From Mycobacteriaceae bacterium (lineage in GTDB: Bacteria > Actinomycetota > Actinomycetes > Mycobacteriales > Mycobacteriaceae), in the NCBI GenBank assembly GCA_029977845.1, contig JAPOKC010000006.1, forward strand, positions 33,976 to 97,975: DNA of 64,000 nucleotides. Direction: 5' to 3'. A program made the position numbers and the translations under genes. Position 1 is the stretch's first letter. Every line of letters begins with the position of its first letter. The notes under the pieces were generated by a model. That model was given only the letters and a program-made list of their open reading frames with translations. It ran no database searches and had not been told where the DNA came from. Below are positions 32,237 to 41,990 of this stretch, one piece after another.

Positions 32237-33796
32237 TCATCGCAAGAAGGTCCCCATCTTCTCCTCGTCGAGGAACTCCACCGTCATCGCGGTACCCGCG
32301 AAGCTGACCTTCGAGATGCCGCGTGGGGGGAAGTTCTCCGAAACGAAACTTGTGGCGAACGTCTCGCCGTCCCAATGTTGCAGGGCAAAGCTCTGACCTC
32401 TGGGACCCAGGGTCAAGTTCAGCGCACCGTCCTTTTCCACCACCGTCGCAGTGCCCCAGTAGTCGTTGCGATAGCTGCCGACGTAGCGCGACAGCGGTTG
32501 CGCCGGCGCCGGGTCGGCGGGCGGCTGCTTGCCGGCCAGTTCCCCGAGTGGGCGGCTCAGGCCGGCGAACGCGTCGGCGTACAGCGTTCGCCAGTCCGAT
32601 CGGACCTCACCGAATTCGACAAGATCGGTGAACTCAGCGGTGAGTGTCTCGGCCACCCCGACCGGCGCAGCGTTGGTCAGCACGACGATCGCCACGTCGG
32701 CCTCGGGCACGATCACCAGGTTGGTGCCGGCACCGAGTTCGAACGCGCCGGAATGGCTGAGATGCACCCGGCCCGCCGGTGAGGTCGAGACGTTGAATCC
32801 GTAGCCGTAGAACCCGGAGCGCATCGCCGGCTCATCGGGCGGGGAGGACACCATCTGCGGGGTGACGGCAGGCAGCAGCGCGTCCGGGTCGACGACACGC
32901 CGGCCCTCGTAGGCGCCGTCGGCGAGCATCATGGTCAACCAGTGCGCCATGTCGGTGACCGAGGAACTCACCCCGCCCGCCGGGGACTGGGCATCCGGGT
33001 TTCGGGTGTAGCGCGGCTGATAGCGCCCATCGACCTTGACGTGCCCGACGGCCCGATCAGCACGGGACTCGTAGTCGGCGAAACGCGAACTGGTGGACGC
33101 CATCCCCAGGGGCCGGTAGATCACCTGCTCGCTGAGTTCCTCCCACCCGCGGTTGGCCGCGGAAGCCACCGCCTCGGCTGCCGCGGTGACGCCGAAGTTG
33201 GTGTAGGCGTAGGACACCCGAAACGGGGCCAACGGCAGCAGTCGCAGGCGTTCCAGCACGGTACGCCGGTCGTAGCCGAGGTCCTCGAGGATGTCCCCGG
33301 CGTGATCGGGCAATCCCGAGCGGTGCGCGAAGAGATCGCCCACGGTGAGCATCCGGGTCACCGCCGGATCCGACAGCGCGAACCACGGCAGCTTCTCGAC
33401 GATGGGAGTGCCCCAGCCGATCGAGCCTGCGCCGACCTGATGTGCGACGACAGTGGCGGCCAGCGGCTTGGACAGTGACGCCAGCTGGAAGACCGTGTCG
33501 GCGTCGACCTTCTCGCCGCTTCGGGCATCACGTACCCCGAAACCCTTCGCGTACAGGGTTTTCCCCTCGTGCACCACCGCCACGGCCATGCCGGGGATGC
33601 CCGAACGGCGCATCAGTTCTTCGGCCAGACCGTCGAGTTTGCCGACGGCGTCGGCCACCGCGTTGTCTGGCAGGGGCAGGGCGGTGGCGAGTTGGGGCGG
33701 CTCATCAGATGGTGCTGTGTTGCGCTGAGCCGATGATCCACATGCGCTCAGACTCAACACGAGCATCAAGACCGCGACCCGACGCAGATTCGTCAC
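32237..33796 (-). CDS. Beta-lactamase/transpeptidase-like lipoprotein (Rv0907-like)
   Basis: A 519-residue serine hydrolase of the class C beta-lactamase/esterase fold. It has a lipoprotein signal with lipobox LSAC (Cys19), active-site Ser-X-X-Lys as SLSK (107-110), the YTN triad motif in SYAYTNFG, and [10 protein letters not shown] at the KTG-equivalent region. A C-terminal domain of about 100 residues ([11 protein letters not shown]...) matches the DUF3471-like extension. It probably acts on the outer face of the membrane as an esterase or peptidase rather than as a true beta-lactamase. GTG 33796 overlaps the upstream MBL gene's stop by 4 nt. Confidence 0.87.
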   Translation of the reverse strand: MTNLRRVAVLMLVLSLSACGSSAQRNTAPSDEPPQLATALPLPDNAVADAVGKLDGLAEELMRRSGIPGMAVAVVHEGKTLYAKGFGVRDARSGEKVDADTVFQLASLSKPLAATVVAHQVGAGSIGWGTPIVEKLPWFALSDPAVTRMLTVGDLFAHRSGLPDHAGDILEDLGYDRRTVLERLRLLPLAPFRVSYAYTNFGVTAAAEAVASAANRGWEELSEQVIYRPLGMASTSSRFADYESRADRAVGHVKVDGRYQPRYTRNPDAQSPAGGVSSSVTDMAHWLTMMLADGAYEGRRVVDPDALLPAVTPQMVSSPPDEPAMRSGFYGYGFNVSTSPAGRVHLSHSGAFELGAGTNLVIVPEADVAIVVLTNAAPVGVAETLTAEFTDLVEFGEVRSDWRTLYADAFAGLSRPLGELAGKQPPADPAPAQPLSRYVGSYRNDYWGTATVVEKDGALNLTLGPRGQSFALQHWDGETFATSFVSENFPPRGISKVSFAGTAMTVEFLDEEKMGTFLR

Positions 33797-34914
33797 AACC
33801 GCCACCACGAGTCGATGTCCGGGAGCGCCGCGGGGACAATGCGCCCGCCCGGCCTCGGCATCGACACCGAGACTCCCGCCTCGGCCGCCGCGTTCAGCAG
33901 GCGTTCGGCCGGTTCGGCCCACGGATGCGGGGCCAGTCGGAAAGTGGCCCAGTGGATGGGGACCAGAACACCGGTCTGGGCGCCCCCGTTGAGGTCGCAG
34001 TGCGTCAATACGGCTTCTTCGGGGTTCATGTGGATGTCCGGCCAGGCTTTGTTGTACGCCCCGATCGGGAGCAGGGTGATGTCGAAAGGGCCGTGCGCCG
34101 AACCGATCTCGGCGAATCCGCCGGCATATCCGCTGTCGCCGCCGAAGAACGCACGGTGCCGCGGACCGATGACGGCCCACGATGCCCACAGCGTGTTGTT
34201 ACGGGACAGGAACCGACCGGAGAAGTGCCGGGCAGGTGCACAGACCAGCGTGAGTGCGCCTACTTCGGCGCTGCTGTTCCAGTCCAGTTCGATGATCCGC
34301 TGCGACGGCACCCCCCATGCACGCAGATGGGCGCCCACACCGAGTGGGACGACGAACGGAGCGCGCTGGGTGCGGGTCAGGATCCGCACCGTACTCATGT
34401 CGAGGTGGTCGTAATGGTCGTGGCTGATCACCACGGCATCCAGGCCGGGCAGCGCCTCGAGCGCAATGGGAACCGGATGCAACCGTTGCGGCCCGACCGT
34501 GCGGGACGGCGAACAACGGTCGCTCCACACCGGATCGGTCAGCACCCGGTGCCCGTCGATCTCCAGCAGCGCGGTGGCGTGGCCGAACCAGGTGACCGAC
34601 AGTTCATCGGAGCGTGTGGTCGCGACCGGCTCGGCAAGCGGGATGGCCGCCGACGGGCGACTCACCGAGCCGCTGGAGAACATGTCGAACAGAACCAGCC
34701 GGTTCTCCTCGGTGTCCAGACGGACCGGTGAAGCCGGCTCGAGATTGTGGAACACCCCGCCCCGGTAATGCGGCGAACCGTCGGCGGCTTCGTGAATGGC
34801 GGCCGCAGCGGCGCCCAGCGCAGCGGGCGCCTCACGCAGCGCGCGAAGTACCCATCCGCCGGCGGCCAGCGACGCGGTGCCCGCCGCCACCCGAAACGCC
34901 GACAGTCCGGACAT
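33793..34914 (-). CDS. Metallo-beta-lactamase-fold hydrolase, NAPE-PLD-like (Rv0906-like)
   Basis: A 373-residue MBL-fold protein with the metal motif HDHYDH (ISHDHYDHLD), downstream His in APARHFSG, FFGGDSGY for the bridging Asp, and VPIHWATFRLA near the C-terminus. The layout and TWFGHATALLEIDGHRVLTDPVWSDRCSP match the UlaG/NAPE-PLD-like group, which hydrolyses phosphodiesters such as N-acyl phosphatidylethanolamine. An N-terminal hydrophobic segment suggests membrane attachment. ATG 34914 follows the echA6 stop by 2 nt and is better supported than upstream in-frame starts inside echA6. Confidence 0.87.
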   Translation of the reverse strand: MSGLSAFRVAAGTASLAAGGWVLRALREAPAALGAAAAAIHEAADGSPHYRGGVFHNLEPASPVRLDTEENRLVLFDMFSSGSVSRPSAAIPLAEPVATTRSDELSVTWFGHATALLEIDGHRVLTDPVWSDRCSPSRTVGPQRLHPVPIALEALPGLDAVVISHDHYDHLDMSTVRILTRTQRAPFVVPLGVGAHLRAWGVPSQRIIELDWNSSAEVGALTLVCAPARHFSGRFLSRNNTLWASWAVIGPRHRAFFGGDSGYAGGFAEIGSAHGPFDITLLPIGAYNKAWPDIHMNPEEAVLTHCDLNGGAQTGVLVPIHWATFRLAPHPWAEPAERLLNAAAEAGVSVSMPRPGGRIVPAALPDIDSWWRL

Positions 34915-34916
34915 GA

Positions 34917-35648
34917 TCAGGCTCCCCGGAACCGCGGCGCGCGCTTCTCCACTCGGGCGACCTGCGCCTCGACGACGTCCTGACTCCCCCATGCCTGGTC
35001 AAACCACTCCTTGTGGAGATCGGCGCTCTCCCCGTACGCGCCGTCATCGTTGAGAACCCTCTTGGAGTGCCGTATCGACAGCGGCGCCAGTCCGGCGATC
35101 TCGGCCGCCCAGGCCTGCGCGTCGGCGAGGGTTCCGATCCGGTTCGCCATCCCGGTCAGCAGCGCGGTCTGGGCGTCCAGTTTCTCGGCGGCCAGCAGCA
35201 TGCCGCGGGCCCGGCCGTAGCCGGCCAGCGTGGACAGCCGGCGGATGCTCCAGTTGTCCAGCGCCAGGCCGTATCTGGCGATCGGGAACTGGAAGTAGGC
35301 CTCGGGCGCCACCACTCGAAGATCGCAGATCATGGCCAGTTGCACGCCGGCCCCGATCGCCGGGCCGTTGATCGCCGCGATCACCGGAACCTGCACGGCG
35401 TCGATGGCGAGGTTCAGCGCGATCGCCTTGTCCGGGAAGTCGGCGGCGAAAACGTCACCGGACAGATCCGCTCCTGCGCAGAAGACGGTGCCCGCGCCCG
35501 TCAGCACGATGGCGCGCACATCGTCGGCGGCGGCCTTCTCGATGGCCTCCCTGGTCGCATCGACCAGGTCGGTGTTGAGAGCGTTTCGCCGTTCCGGCCG
35601 CTGCAACTCGATGGTAGTCACGTCGCCGACGCGGTTGATACCGATCAT
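34917..35648 (-). CDS. echA6: EchA6, non-catalytic enoyl-CoA hydratase-family fatty-acid carrier
   Basis: EchA6 in M. tuberculosis lacks hydratase activity and is reported to bind and deliver fatty acyl chains to FAS-II for mycolic acid synthesis. The 243-residue length equals the recalled orthologue, and [56 protein letters not shown] and [10 protein letters not shown] match it closely. Both usual catalytic Glu are absent: FQFPIARYG at the first site and RARGMLL at the second. TAGGCT (35656-35661) is 7 nt before the ATG, so it has its own leaderless promoter after the ABC genes. It leads the four-gene run to ctpE. Confidence 0.93.
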   Translation of the reverse strand: MIGINRVGDVTTIELQRPERRNALNTDLVDATREAIEKAAADDVRAIVLTGAGTVFCAGADLSGDVFAADFPDKAIALNLAIDAVQVPVIAAINGPAIGAGVQLAMICDLRVVAPEAYFQFPIARYGLALDNWSIRRLSTLAGYGRARGMLLAAEKLDAQTALLTGMANRIGTLADAQAWAAEIAGLAPLSIRHSKRVLNDDGAYGESADLHKEWFDQAWGSQDVVEAQVARVEKRAPRFRGA

Positions 35649-35673
35649 GCGGTCGAGCCTACTGATGGGCCGC

Positions 35674-37470
35674 TCATGCCAGCGAATCAATCCATGCCCG
35701 ATGCAGAGCGGCATAGCGCCCGCCGCCGCTGATCAGCATCTCCGGCACACCGTCCTCGATGATCTCGCCCTGCTCGAGCACGATCACCCGGTCGGCGATC
35801 TCGACCGTGGAAAGCCGGTGCGCGATGATCAGCGCGGTCCGTCCGGCGAGAACCGTTCGGAGCGCGCGTTGGACCATCCGCTCACTGGGGATGTCCAGCG
35901 ACGAGGTGGCCTCGTCGAGGATCAGCACGGCCGGATCCGCAAGAAACGCGCGGGCGAAGGCGACCAGTTGACGCTGACCCGCCGACAGCCGCCCGCCTCG
36001 CTTGGCGACGTCGGTGTCGTAACCGTCGGGCAGTGCGGAGATGAAAACGTCGGCCCCCACCGCGGCCGCGGCCGCGCGGATCTGTTCATCGGTCGCCTCC
36101 GGACGGCCGAACCTGATGTTGTCTGCGACGGTGCCGGAGAACAGGAAGTTCTCCTGCGTCACCATCACCACATGACGGCGCAGATCGGCCTGGGTGAAAC
36201 GGCGCAGATCGGTTGAGTCCAAGGTGACCGACCCGGACTGCGGATCGTAGAAGCGGGCGATCAGCTTGGCGATGGTCGTCTTTCCCCCGCCCGTGGTACC
36301 GACCAGTGCCACGGTCTGACCCGCCGGTACCGACAGCGACAGCCCGGAAAGCACCCGCTGATCCGGGGAGTATCCGAAACGCACCTGCCGCAAAGCGATG
36401 TCGCCGCGCACCGCCGACGGCGCCGAGGGTTCGGCGGGGTCGGCGACGGCGGGTTCGACGGCCAGCACGACGGCGATCTTCTCCAGTGCGGCCGAGGCCG
36501 ACTGGAAGGTGTTGAAGAACTGGGAGATCTCCTGCATCGGTTCGAAGAACATCCGTAGATACAGCAGGAACGCCGCCAGCGTTCCGATCGTCATCTGGCC
36601 GTGCAGGACCCGGTATCCGCCGTAGAGCAGCACAACGCCGGTCGTGAGATTGCCGATCAGTTTCACCGCCGGCATGAAGATGGCGAGCAGCTTGAAGGAC
36701 CGTTCGTTGTCGGCCCGGTACACATCGGCGACCTCGTCGAAGATCTCCTGGTTACGATGCTGGCGGCGGTAAGCCTGCACCGCCTTGATACCTGTCATGG
36801 TCTCGACGAACTGCACGATCACCAGTGCGGCGCTCTCCCTGACGCGAGCATAGGTCTTGGCGGACTCGACCGAGAACCACCACACCAGGGCGACGAGCAT
36901 CGGGAAGGCGCCCAAACACATGAGCCCCAGCCGAAAGTCCAGGAACACCAACAGGATCGCGGTTCCGAACAGCGTGAGGAAAGCGGTGACCAGGCTGTCG
37001 AACCCGGTCTCCAGCATCTCCTGAATGGTTTCGACGTCGTTGGTGGAACGACTCACCACCCGACCTGAGGTGTACCGGTCGTGGAAGGCGACATCGAGGC
37101 GCATGAAGTGCCGGAATATCCGGCGGCGCAGTTCCAGCAGCACGCCCTGCCCGATCCGGCCGGAGCGGTTCAGGAAGTACATCCGGCTCACCGCCTGCAC
37201 CACCACCATCACACACAGCGTGGCGATGACGGTAACTAGTTCCGCCGCCGATCCTCCGGACAGCAGGGGCGGAATCCCGTGATCGATTCCACGCTGAACG
37301 AGCAGCGGAACCGACAGTCGCGCAATGTTTTCCACCACAACCACCACGGCCAGTACCGCCATGGCCGTCCGGTAGGGGACCAGCAGCGAGCCAAGCAGTC
37401 TGCGTGCCGCCTCCCGGCGCTTGCCCACCTCGTCGGCCTGCTCACCGAGCAAACCCCGCCACTGGCTCAT
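35674..37470 (-). CDS. ABC exporter half-transporter, consensus ATPase-site subunit
   Basis: A 598-residue half transporter: six TM segments (about 35-320) then a nucleotide-binding domain (about 365-598). The Walker A is GTTGGGKTT, the signature is LSAGQ instead of LSGGQ, Walker B has the catalytic Glu ([11 protein letters not shown]) and the H-loop is IIAHRLST. With the upstream partner it forms a heterodimeric type IV exporter of the TM287/288-BmrCD kind, probably for drugs or lipids. The start overlaps the partner's stop by 4 nt. This pair is not in the M. tuberculosis locus as I remember it. Confidence 0.88.
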   Translation of the reverse strand: MSQWRGLLGEQADEVGKRREAARRLLGSLLVPYRTAMAVLAVVVVVENIARLSVPLLVQRGIDHGIPPLLSGGSAAELVTVIATLCVMVVVQAVSRMYFLNRSGRIGQGVLLELRRRIFRHFMRLDVAFHDRYTSGRVVSRSTNDVETIQEMLETGFDSLVTAFLTLFGTAILLVFLDFRLGLMCLGAFPMLVALVWWFSVESAKTYARVRESAALVIVQFVETMTGIKAVQAYRRQHRNQEIFDEVADVYRADNERSFKLLAIFMPAVKLIGNLTTGVVLLYGGYRVLHGQMTIGTLAAFLLYLRMFFEPMQEISQFFNTFQSASAALEKIAVVLAVEPAVADPAEPSAPSAVRGDIALRQVRFGYSPDQRVLSGLSLSVPAGQTVALVGTTGGGKTTIAKLIARFYDPQSGSVTLDSTDLRRFTQADLRRHVVMVTQENFLFSGTVADNIRFGRPEATDEQIRAAAAAVGADVFISALPDGYDTDVAKRGGRLSAGQRQLVAFARAFLADPAVLILDEATSSLDIPSERMVQRALRTVLAGRTALIIAHRLSTVEIADRVIVLEQGEIIEDGVPEMLISGGGRYAALHRAWIDSLA

Positions 37471-39392
37471 CGATTGCCGCTTTCGGAGGAGAGCTGCGAT
37501 GAGAGGTAGCCGTCCGGACGGTGAGGCAGCGCCCGGCCCTCCTGGTAGTTCTGATCGAGTCCGCGGCGGGCGTCGTCCTCTTCCCACAGCGGTCGGGGCT
37601 GCGATCCGTCATCGAGTTCGTCGGTGGCGGCGAGCAGATTTCGATAGCGGGGAACACCGGCGAGCAGTTCGGCGTGGGTGCCCACATGGGTGATCGTCGA
37701 AACGCCGTCGACGGCATCGAGCAGCGCCACCTTGTCGGCCAGCAGAACGGTCGAAGCACGATGTGCCACAACGATTCCGGTTACACCGGACAGCACTGTG
37801 CCCAGCGCTTCGGTGACGACTGCCTCGGTGTGGACATCGAGGGCGGACAGGGTGTCGTCGAGGACCAGGACCTTCGGTTCGGCAAGGAGGGCGCGGGCCA
37901 GGGCAAGCCGTTGGCGCTGACCGCCCGACAGACTCATTCCCTGCTCCCCGATGCGGGTCTGCAATCCGAAGGGCAGGTCGTAGACGAACTGTGCGGCCGC
38001 GATCTCGATCGCAGCGGCGATCTCGGCGTCGGCGGCCGGATCGCCCGGAGCCCGGCCCAGCGTGAGATTCTCGGCCACCGACATCGAGAACAGGGTCGGG
38101 TCCTCGAATGCCACCGCGATCGCCGAGCGCAGGGCATCGAGAGGCAGATCGCGGATATCGACGCCGTCGAGCAGGATCGCCCCTTCGGTGACGTCATAGA
38201 GACGGGGCAGCAGTTCAGCGAGGGTCGACTTGCCCGAACCGGTGGCCCCCACCAGTGCGAGCGTCTCCCCCGGTTCGATGCTCAGGTTCACCTGCCGAAG
38301 AACCCACTCCGAGGAGTCCGGGTAGCGGAAACCCACGTCACGGAATTCGAGTCGTCCGCGTCGTGGCCGGTCACCCCCTGAACCGTCGTTGATCTCGGTG
38401 GGAGCGTCGAAGATCTCGGCGATCCGGTTCGCCGCCGTCATGGACTCCTGGGTCATCGACAGCAGGAATCCGAGGGAGGCGATGGGCCACACCAGCGAGA
38501 GCATCATCGTGATGAACGCCACCAGCGTGCCCAAGGTCACCAGCCCGTGTCCGGCCGCGTACGCGCCCATACCCAGGACCACGATCAGCGTCAGATTGGG
38601 AATGACCTCCAGCAGAGTCCAGAACCTGGCCGACACCGACACCTTGCCGATCTGGGTTCGGTAGAGGTCGCGGGCCTGTTCGTCGAACCTGTCGAAGACG
38701 TAGTCCTCGCGGCCGAACGACTTGATCGCTCGCAGTCCCAGCGCTGACTCCTCGACATGGGTGGCGACGTGGCCGGCCTGATCCTGGGCCTGACGTGACA
38801 ATCGGGTGAAGGCCCGTTCGAAACGCAGCACCACCAAGGTGACAGGCAGGATCGAGACCAGGACCACCACGCCGAGCGGCCAGTACATCGCCAGCAGGAT
38901 GCCGGACACCACGACGATCTGCAGTCCGTTGAGCAACAGGAAGATCAGCCCGAAGGACAGCAGCCGTCGAATCGTGCTGAGGTCGTTCATGATTCGAGAC
39001 AGCAGCTGCCCCGACTGCCAGCGGCCGTGGAAGGACATCGGGAGGATCTGCAGACGGGCGTAGATGTCCTTGCGGATATCGGCCTCCACCCCCATCGTGG
39101 CGCGCGCGACGAGCCAGCGCCGGATGAACCAGAGGGTGGCCTCGACCAGGCCGACGGCTGTGGCCGCCGCGCCCAGGACCCACAGCGCGTGCTGATCGCG
39201 ATGGCGCACCGGGCCGTCGATCACCGCCTTGGTCATCAGCGGTATCGCCACCGTCGCGGCCAGGCTGACCATTGCGACGAGGATCATGGCGATCCAGCGC
39301 ACCCGGTAGGGCCGCAGATACGGCAGCAGTCGCAGCAGATCCGACCCGGTGCGGATACGGGCCGGGGGCGCGGCGATGGTCATCGGATTCAT
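37467..39392 (-). CDS. ABC exporter half-transporter, degenerate ATPase-site subunit
   Basis: A 641-residue half transporter with six TM segments (about 30-320), Walker A GATGSGKST, canonical signature LSGGQRQ, but Asp in place of the catalytic Glu after Walker B (VLVLDDTLSALD). The H-loop is VVAHRAST. One consensus and one degenerate site is the hallmark of heterodimeric exporters. The C-terminal extension (about 590-641) is hydrophilic. TACGGT lies 8 nt before ATG 39392 (39401-39406), so the operon is nearly leaderless. It is divergent from prrA, with 55 bp between starts. Confidence 0.88.
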   Translation of the reverse strand: MNPMTIAAPPARIRTGSDLLRLLPYLRPYRVRWIAMILVAMVSLAATVAIPLMTKAVIDGPVRHRDQHALWVLGAAATAVGLVEATLWFIRRWLVARATMGVEADIRKDIYARLQILPMSFHGRWQSGQLLSRIMNDLSTIRRLLSFGLIFLLLNGLQIVVVSGILLAMYWPLGVVVLVSILPVTLVVLRFERAFTRLSRQAQDQAGHVATHVEESALGLRAIKSFGREDYVFDRFDEQARDLYRTQIGKVSVSARFWTLLEVIPNLTLIVVLGMGAYAAGHGLVTLGTLVAFITMMLSLVWPIASLGFLLSMTQESMTAANRIAEIFDAPTEINDGSGGDRPRRGRLEFRDVGFRYPDSSEWVLRQVNLSIEPGETLALVGATGSGKSTLAELLPRLYDVTEGAILLDGVDIRDLPLDALRSAIAVAFEDPTLFSMSVAENLTLGRAPGDPAADAEIAAAIEIAAAQFVYDLPFGLQTRIGEQGMSLSGGQRQRLALARALLAEPKVLVLDDTLSALDVHTEAVVTEALGTVLSGVTGIVVAHRASTVLLADKVALLDAVDGVSTITHVGTHAELLAGVPRYRNLLAATDELDDGSQPRPLWEEDDARRGLDQNYQEGRALPHRPDGYLSSQLSSESGNR

Positions 39393-39447
39393 CTATGGCC
39401 ACCGTAGCGGCCACGCCTAACGGCGCTACACCGCTTGATCCGGCAAG

Positions 39448-40149
39448 ATGGGCCCCATGGAGGCTTCGCTGCGCGTGCTGGTCGTCGATGACGACCCTGA
39501 CGTGCTGTCCTCGCTCGAACGCGGGCTGCGACTCTCCGGATTCGAGGTGTCCACGGCGGTCGACGGCGCCGAGGCGCTGCGCAGTGCCACCGAAACCCGC
39601 CCGGACGCGATCGTGCTGGACATCAACATGCCGGTACTGGACGGCGTCAGTGTCGTGACCGCCCTGCGGGCAATGGACAACGACGTTCCGGTCTGTGTGC
39701 TCTCGGCGCGCAGTTCGGTCGACGACCGGGTGGCCGGCCTGGAAGCCGGTGCCGACGACTACCTGGTGAAGCCCTTCGTCCTGGCCGAACTGGTGGCCCG
39801 GGTCAAGGCCATGCTGCGCCGCCGCGGGTCCACCGCCACCACTTCCTCGGAGACCATCCAGGTGGGTCCGCTGGAGGTCGACATCCCCGGCCGCCGGGCG
39901 CGGGTCAACGGCGTCGACGTCGACCTGACCAAGCGCGAGTTCGATCTGCTGGCGGTGCTCGCCGAACACAAGACCGCCGTACTGAGCCGGGCTCAACTGC
40001 TGGAGTTGGTCTGGGGCTACGACTTCGCCGCGGACACCAACGTGGTCGACGTGTTCATCGGTTATCTGCGTCGCAAGCTGGAAGCCGGCGGCGCCCCCCG
40101 GCTGCTGCACACCGTCCGCGGTGTGGGTTTCGTACTGCGCATGCAGTGA
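39448..40149 (+). CDS. prrA: Response regulator PrrA (OmpR family), without adjacent prrB
   Basis: PrrA is a DNA-binding response regulator, reported essential or important for adaptation in mycobacteria. The 233-residue protein has a receiver domain ([11 protein letters not shown], phospho-acceptor Asp58 in [12 protein letters not shown], signalling Lys in YLVKPF) and a winged-helix DNA-binding domain (from about 135; [37 protein letters not shown]). It is almost identical to M. tuberculosis PrrA as recalled. Normally prrB, the cognate histidine kinase, follows directly; here a terminator and the convergent arfC follow after 77 bp. ATG 39457 is an alternative start. Confidence 0.95.
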   Translation: MGPMEASLRVLVVDDDPDVLSSLERGLRLSGFEVSTAVDGAEALRSATETRPDAIVLDINMPVLDGVSVVTALRAMDNDVPVCVLSARSSVDDRVAGLEAGADDYLVKPFVLAELVARVKAMLRRRGSTATTSSETIQVGPLEVDIPGRRARVNGVDVDLTKREFDLLAVLAEHKTAVLSRAQLLELVWGYDFAADTNVVDVFIGYLRRKLEAGGAPRLLHTVRGVGFVLRMQ

Positions 40150-40167
40150 GAAGACGTCCCGACGAAA

Positions 40168-40197
40168 GGCGCCCGCGTGGTCATCCGCGCGGGCGCC
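40168..40197. terminator. Strong intrinsic-type hairpin between convergent prrA and arfC
   Basis: GGCGCCCGCG (40168-40177) pairs perfectly with CGCGGGCGCC (40188-40197) around a 10-nt loop. There is no T-tract after it, as is usual for mycobacterial hairpin terminators. It serves both converging genes. Confidence 0.8.
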
Positions 40198-40226
40198 TGC
40201 TCGTCTGAGCCTACTTCGCCGGGGAA

Positions 40227-40673
40227 CTACGTGAAGTTCTTGTCCCACTTGTCGAAACCGGCCGCCCGGGCGGTGGCCTCGTCGAAGAACCACACCTCGG
40301 CGGTGACATCGCCGTACTCCGGGCTGTCCACGGTGAAGTACCGGCCGGTGTCCTTGTCACCCTTGACGGCATAACCCTCGGGCGCGACGAATCGGGATGT
40401 CACCCGGATGGAGCCCGCCCCGTAGGGGTCGTGCTCGAGGACGTTGCTGATGACGGCAGCCTTCTGGACCTTCGCGGCGGCCTTCTCGGCCGGCGCGGTC
40501 AACGTGGCCGCCGCGGCGGTGCCGGCGGCAACCGCCGCACCGGTCTTGACCACGGCCGAGACCGTCTGGGTCACCGGAACTTCGCGGGTGACCTTGCCGA
40601 TCATCACCAGGAATGTGAGCACCAGTCCGGCCAGGAAGGACAGTGCCATCAGCCACCAGTTCAGGTCATGCAT
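40227..40673 (-). CDS. arfC: ArfC-like membrane-anchored protein (Rv0901-like)
   Basis: A 148-residue protein with one N-terminal TM helix (NWWLMALSFLAGLVLTFLVMIG, residues 4-25), an Ala/Lys/Thr-rich linker (about 35-75) and a C-terminal domain (EHDPYGAGSIRVTSRFVAPEGYAVKGD...VWFFDEATARAAGFDKWDKNFT). In M. tuberculosis arfABC supports growth in acid and ammonia release. ATG 40673 overlaps the arfB stop (TGATG). The last of three leftward genes, it faces prrA across the terminator. Confidence 0.87.
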   Translation of the reverse strand: MHDLNWWLMALSFLAGLVLTFLVMIGKVTREVPVTQTVSAVVKTGAAVAAGTAAAATLTAPAEKAAAKVQKAAVISNVLEHDPYGAGSIRVTSRFVAPEGYAVKGDKDTGRYFTVDSPEYGDVTAEVWFFDEATARAAGFDKWDKNFT

Positions 40674-40825
40674 CAACGCGCTCCAATCTCACGCGAGCCG
40701 GGAAGATCGGCGATCGCCTCTTGTTCGCTGGTCCGGTGAACGGTCTGAACCGTGATCACCCAGGCGACCGCGGTGCCGGCCAGAAAGGCCAGCCCGTACC
40801 ACAACCAATGCACCACAAACCCCAT
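40673..40825 (-). CDS. arfB: ArfB-like small single-TM protein (Rv0900-like)
   Basis: A 50-residue protein, MGFVVHWLWYGLAFLAGTAV onward, with one TM helix (about 5-27) and a short polar tail ending SREIGAR. Length and layout match the 50-residue Rv0900. Its start is 9 nt after the arfA stop and its TGA overlaps the arfC ATG, so all three genes are one transcript. No independent function is known beyond helping ArfA. Confidence 0.85.
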   Translation of the reverse strand: MGFVVHWLWYGLAFLAGTAVAWVITVQTVHRTSEQEAIADLPGSREIGAR

Positions 40826-40834
40826 CGTTACTCC

Positions 40835-41473
40835 CTAGTTGACTTTGATCTCGGTGCGGCGGTTCTGCGCGCGACCCTCTTCGGTGTCATTGCTCGCCAC
40901 CGGTTCGCCGGAACCGGCGCCACGGCTGCCGACCGCGTTCGCCGGCACGCCCTGGGCCACCAGATAGTCGGCGACCGCCTGGGCGCGGCTGGCGCTCAGG
41001 GGGGTGTTGATCGCGTCGTTGCCGGTGTTGTCGGTGTGACCGATGACCGTGATCCTGGCGTCGGGGCAGGCTTTGATCGCCGCGGCGATCGGATCGAGCA
41101 CGGCCGAGTCGGATGGGTCCAGCACGTAACCGTCGGTCAAGAACTTGATCGGCGGACCGGCCAGCTCCCTGGTGATGGTGGCCTGAAGCTCAGCGCAGGA
41201 AGCGGGCTCCGCCGCGGGCGGCACCGAGACACTGGGCACCGAGATGCTCGGCACCGAAACCGACATGCTCGGCGCGCTCAGATTGACGTCGGGAACCAGA
41301 TTGGCATCGGGGACCTTCGGCTTGAACACCGCCCAGCCCAGCCATGCGATCACCAGTGGGATCAGTGCCAGGCCGAACAGCCAGCCCAATCCAGGTGAAC
41401 GCCGGTAGTACCGCGACTCGGTCCGCCACTCGGTGGCGGTGGCCGTCGCGCGCTTCTCGCCGGAACCCGTCAT
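40835..41473 (-). CDS. arfA: ArfA/OmpATb-like protein lacking the BON domain
   Basis: A 212-residue envelope protein: short cytosolic N-terminus (MTGSGEKRAT...SRYYRRSPG), one TM helix (about 32-50), a 40-residue linker with Val-Pro-Ser repeats (PSMSVSVPSISVPSVSVPP) and a C-terminal OmpA-like peptidoglycan-binding domain (about 93-212, with TVIGHTDNTGNDAINTPLSASRA and GRAQNRRTEIKVN). M. tuberculosis ArfA has 326 residues with a BON domain between TM and OmpA domain; that domain is missing here. GGAGGAGGGA precedes the ATG. First gene of arfABC. Confidence 0.88.
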   Translation of the reverse strand: MTGSGEKRATATATEWRTESRYYRRSPGLGWLFGLALIPLVIAWLGWAVFKPKVPDANLVPDVNLSAPSMSVSVPSISVPSVSVPPAAEPASCAELQATITRELAGPPIKFLTDGYVLDPSDSAVLDPIAAAIKACPDARITVIGHTDNTGNDAINTPLSASRAQAVADYLVAQGVPANAVGSRGAGSGEPVASNDTEEGRAQNRRTEIKVN

Positions 41474-41594
41474 CGGTTCCCTCCTCCGCCGTTTCCGGCG
41501 TGTCAATCAACTGAATCGGAGGCACGATACGACACCGGAAAGGCAAACACCAACGGTTCGGAGAATAAGCCCATGCCCCGCGAGAAACGTCGGA

Positions 41595-41957
41595 CTAGCC
41601 CACACCCAGCAAGTCGATGACGAAGATCAGCGTCTGGCCGGACAGCCGATGTCCGCCGCCGGCCGGGCCGTAAGCCAGTTCGGGGGGAATGACCAGCTGC
41701 CGACGACCGCCGACCCGCATCCCGGGGATCCCGTCCTGCCAGCCCTGGATGAGTCCTCGCAGCGGGAAGGAGATCGACTCGCCGCGACTCCATGAGCTGT
41801 CGAACTCCTCACCGCTGTCGAACTCGACGCCGACGTAGTGCACGTCGACGACGTCACCGGGCTTCGCTTCGGCGCCGTCGCCGACGACGAGATCGGAGAT
41901 CACCAACTCGGTCGGTGCGGGGCCGCCGGGGAATTCGATTTCGGGTTTGGTCGTCAC
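41595..41957 (-). CDS. FKBP-type peptidyl-prolyl cis-trans isomerase
   Basis: A 120-residue single-domain FKBP that speeds proline isomerisation during protein folding. Family residues are VHYVGVEFDSGEEFDSS, GESISFPLRGLIQGWQDGIPGMRVGGRRQLVIPPELAYG and LIFVIDLLGVG. There is no signal peptide, so it is cytosolic. GTG 41957 is 7 nt after TACGGT on the same strand (41965-41970), giving a leaderless start. It is divergent from the phytoene-dehydrogenase-like gene, 33 bp away. Confidence 0.92.
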   Translation of the reverse strand: MTTKPEIEFPGGPAPTELVISDLVVGDGAEAKPGDVVDVHYVGVEFDSGEEFDSSWSRGESISFPLRGLIQGWQDGIPGMRVGGRRQLVIPPELAYGPAGGGHRLSGQTLIFVIDLLGVG

Positions 41958-41990
41958 CGGACCCACCGTAGTCGTTTTCTACACTGCCGT

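Noticed and set aside
40150..40226. A remnant of prrB after prrA
   Set aside because: The 77 bp hold a terminator hairpin and no frame resembling a histidine kinase on either strand.
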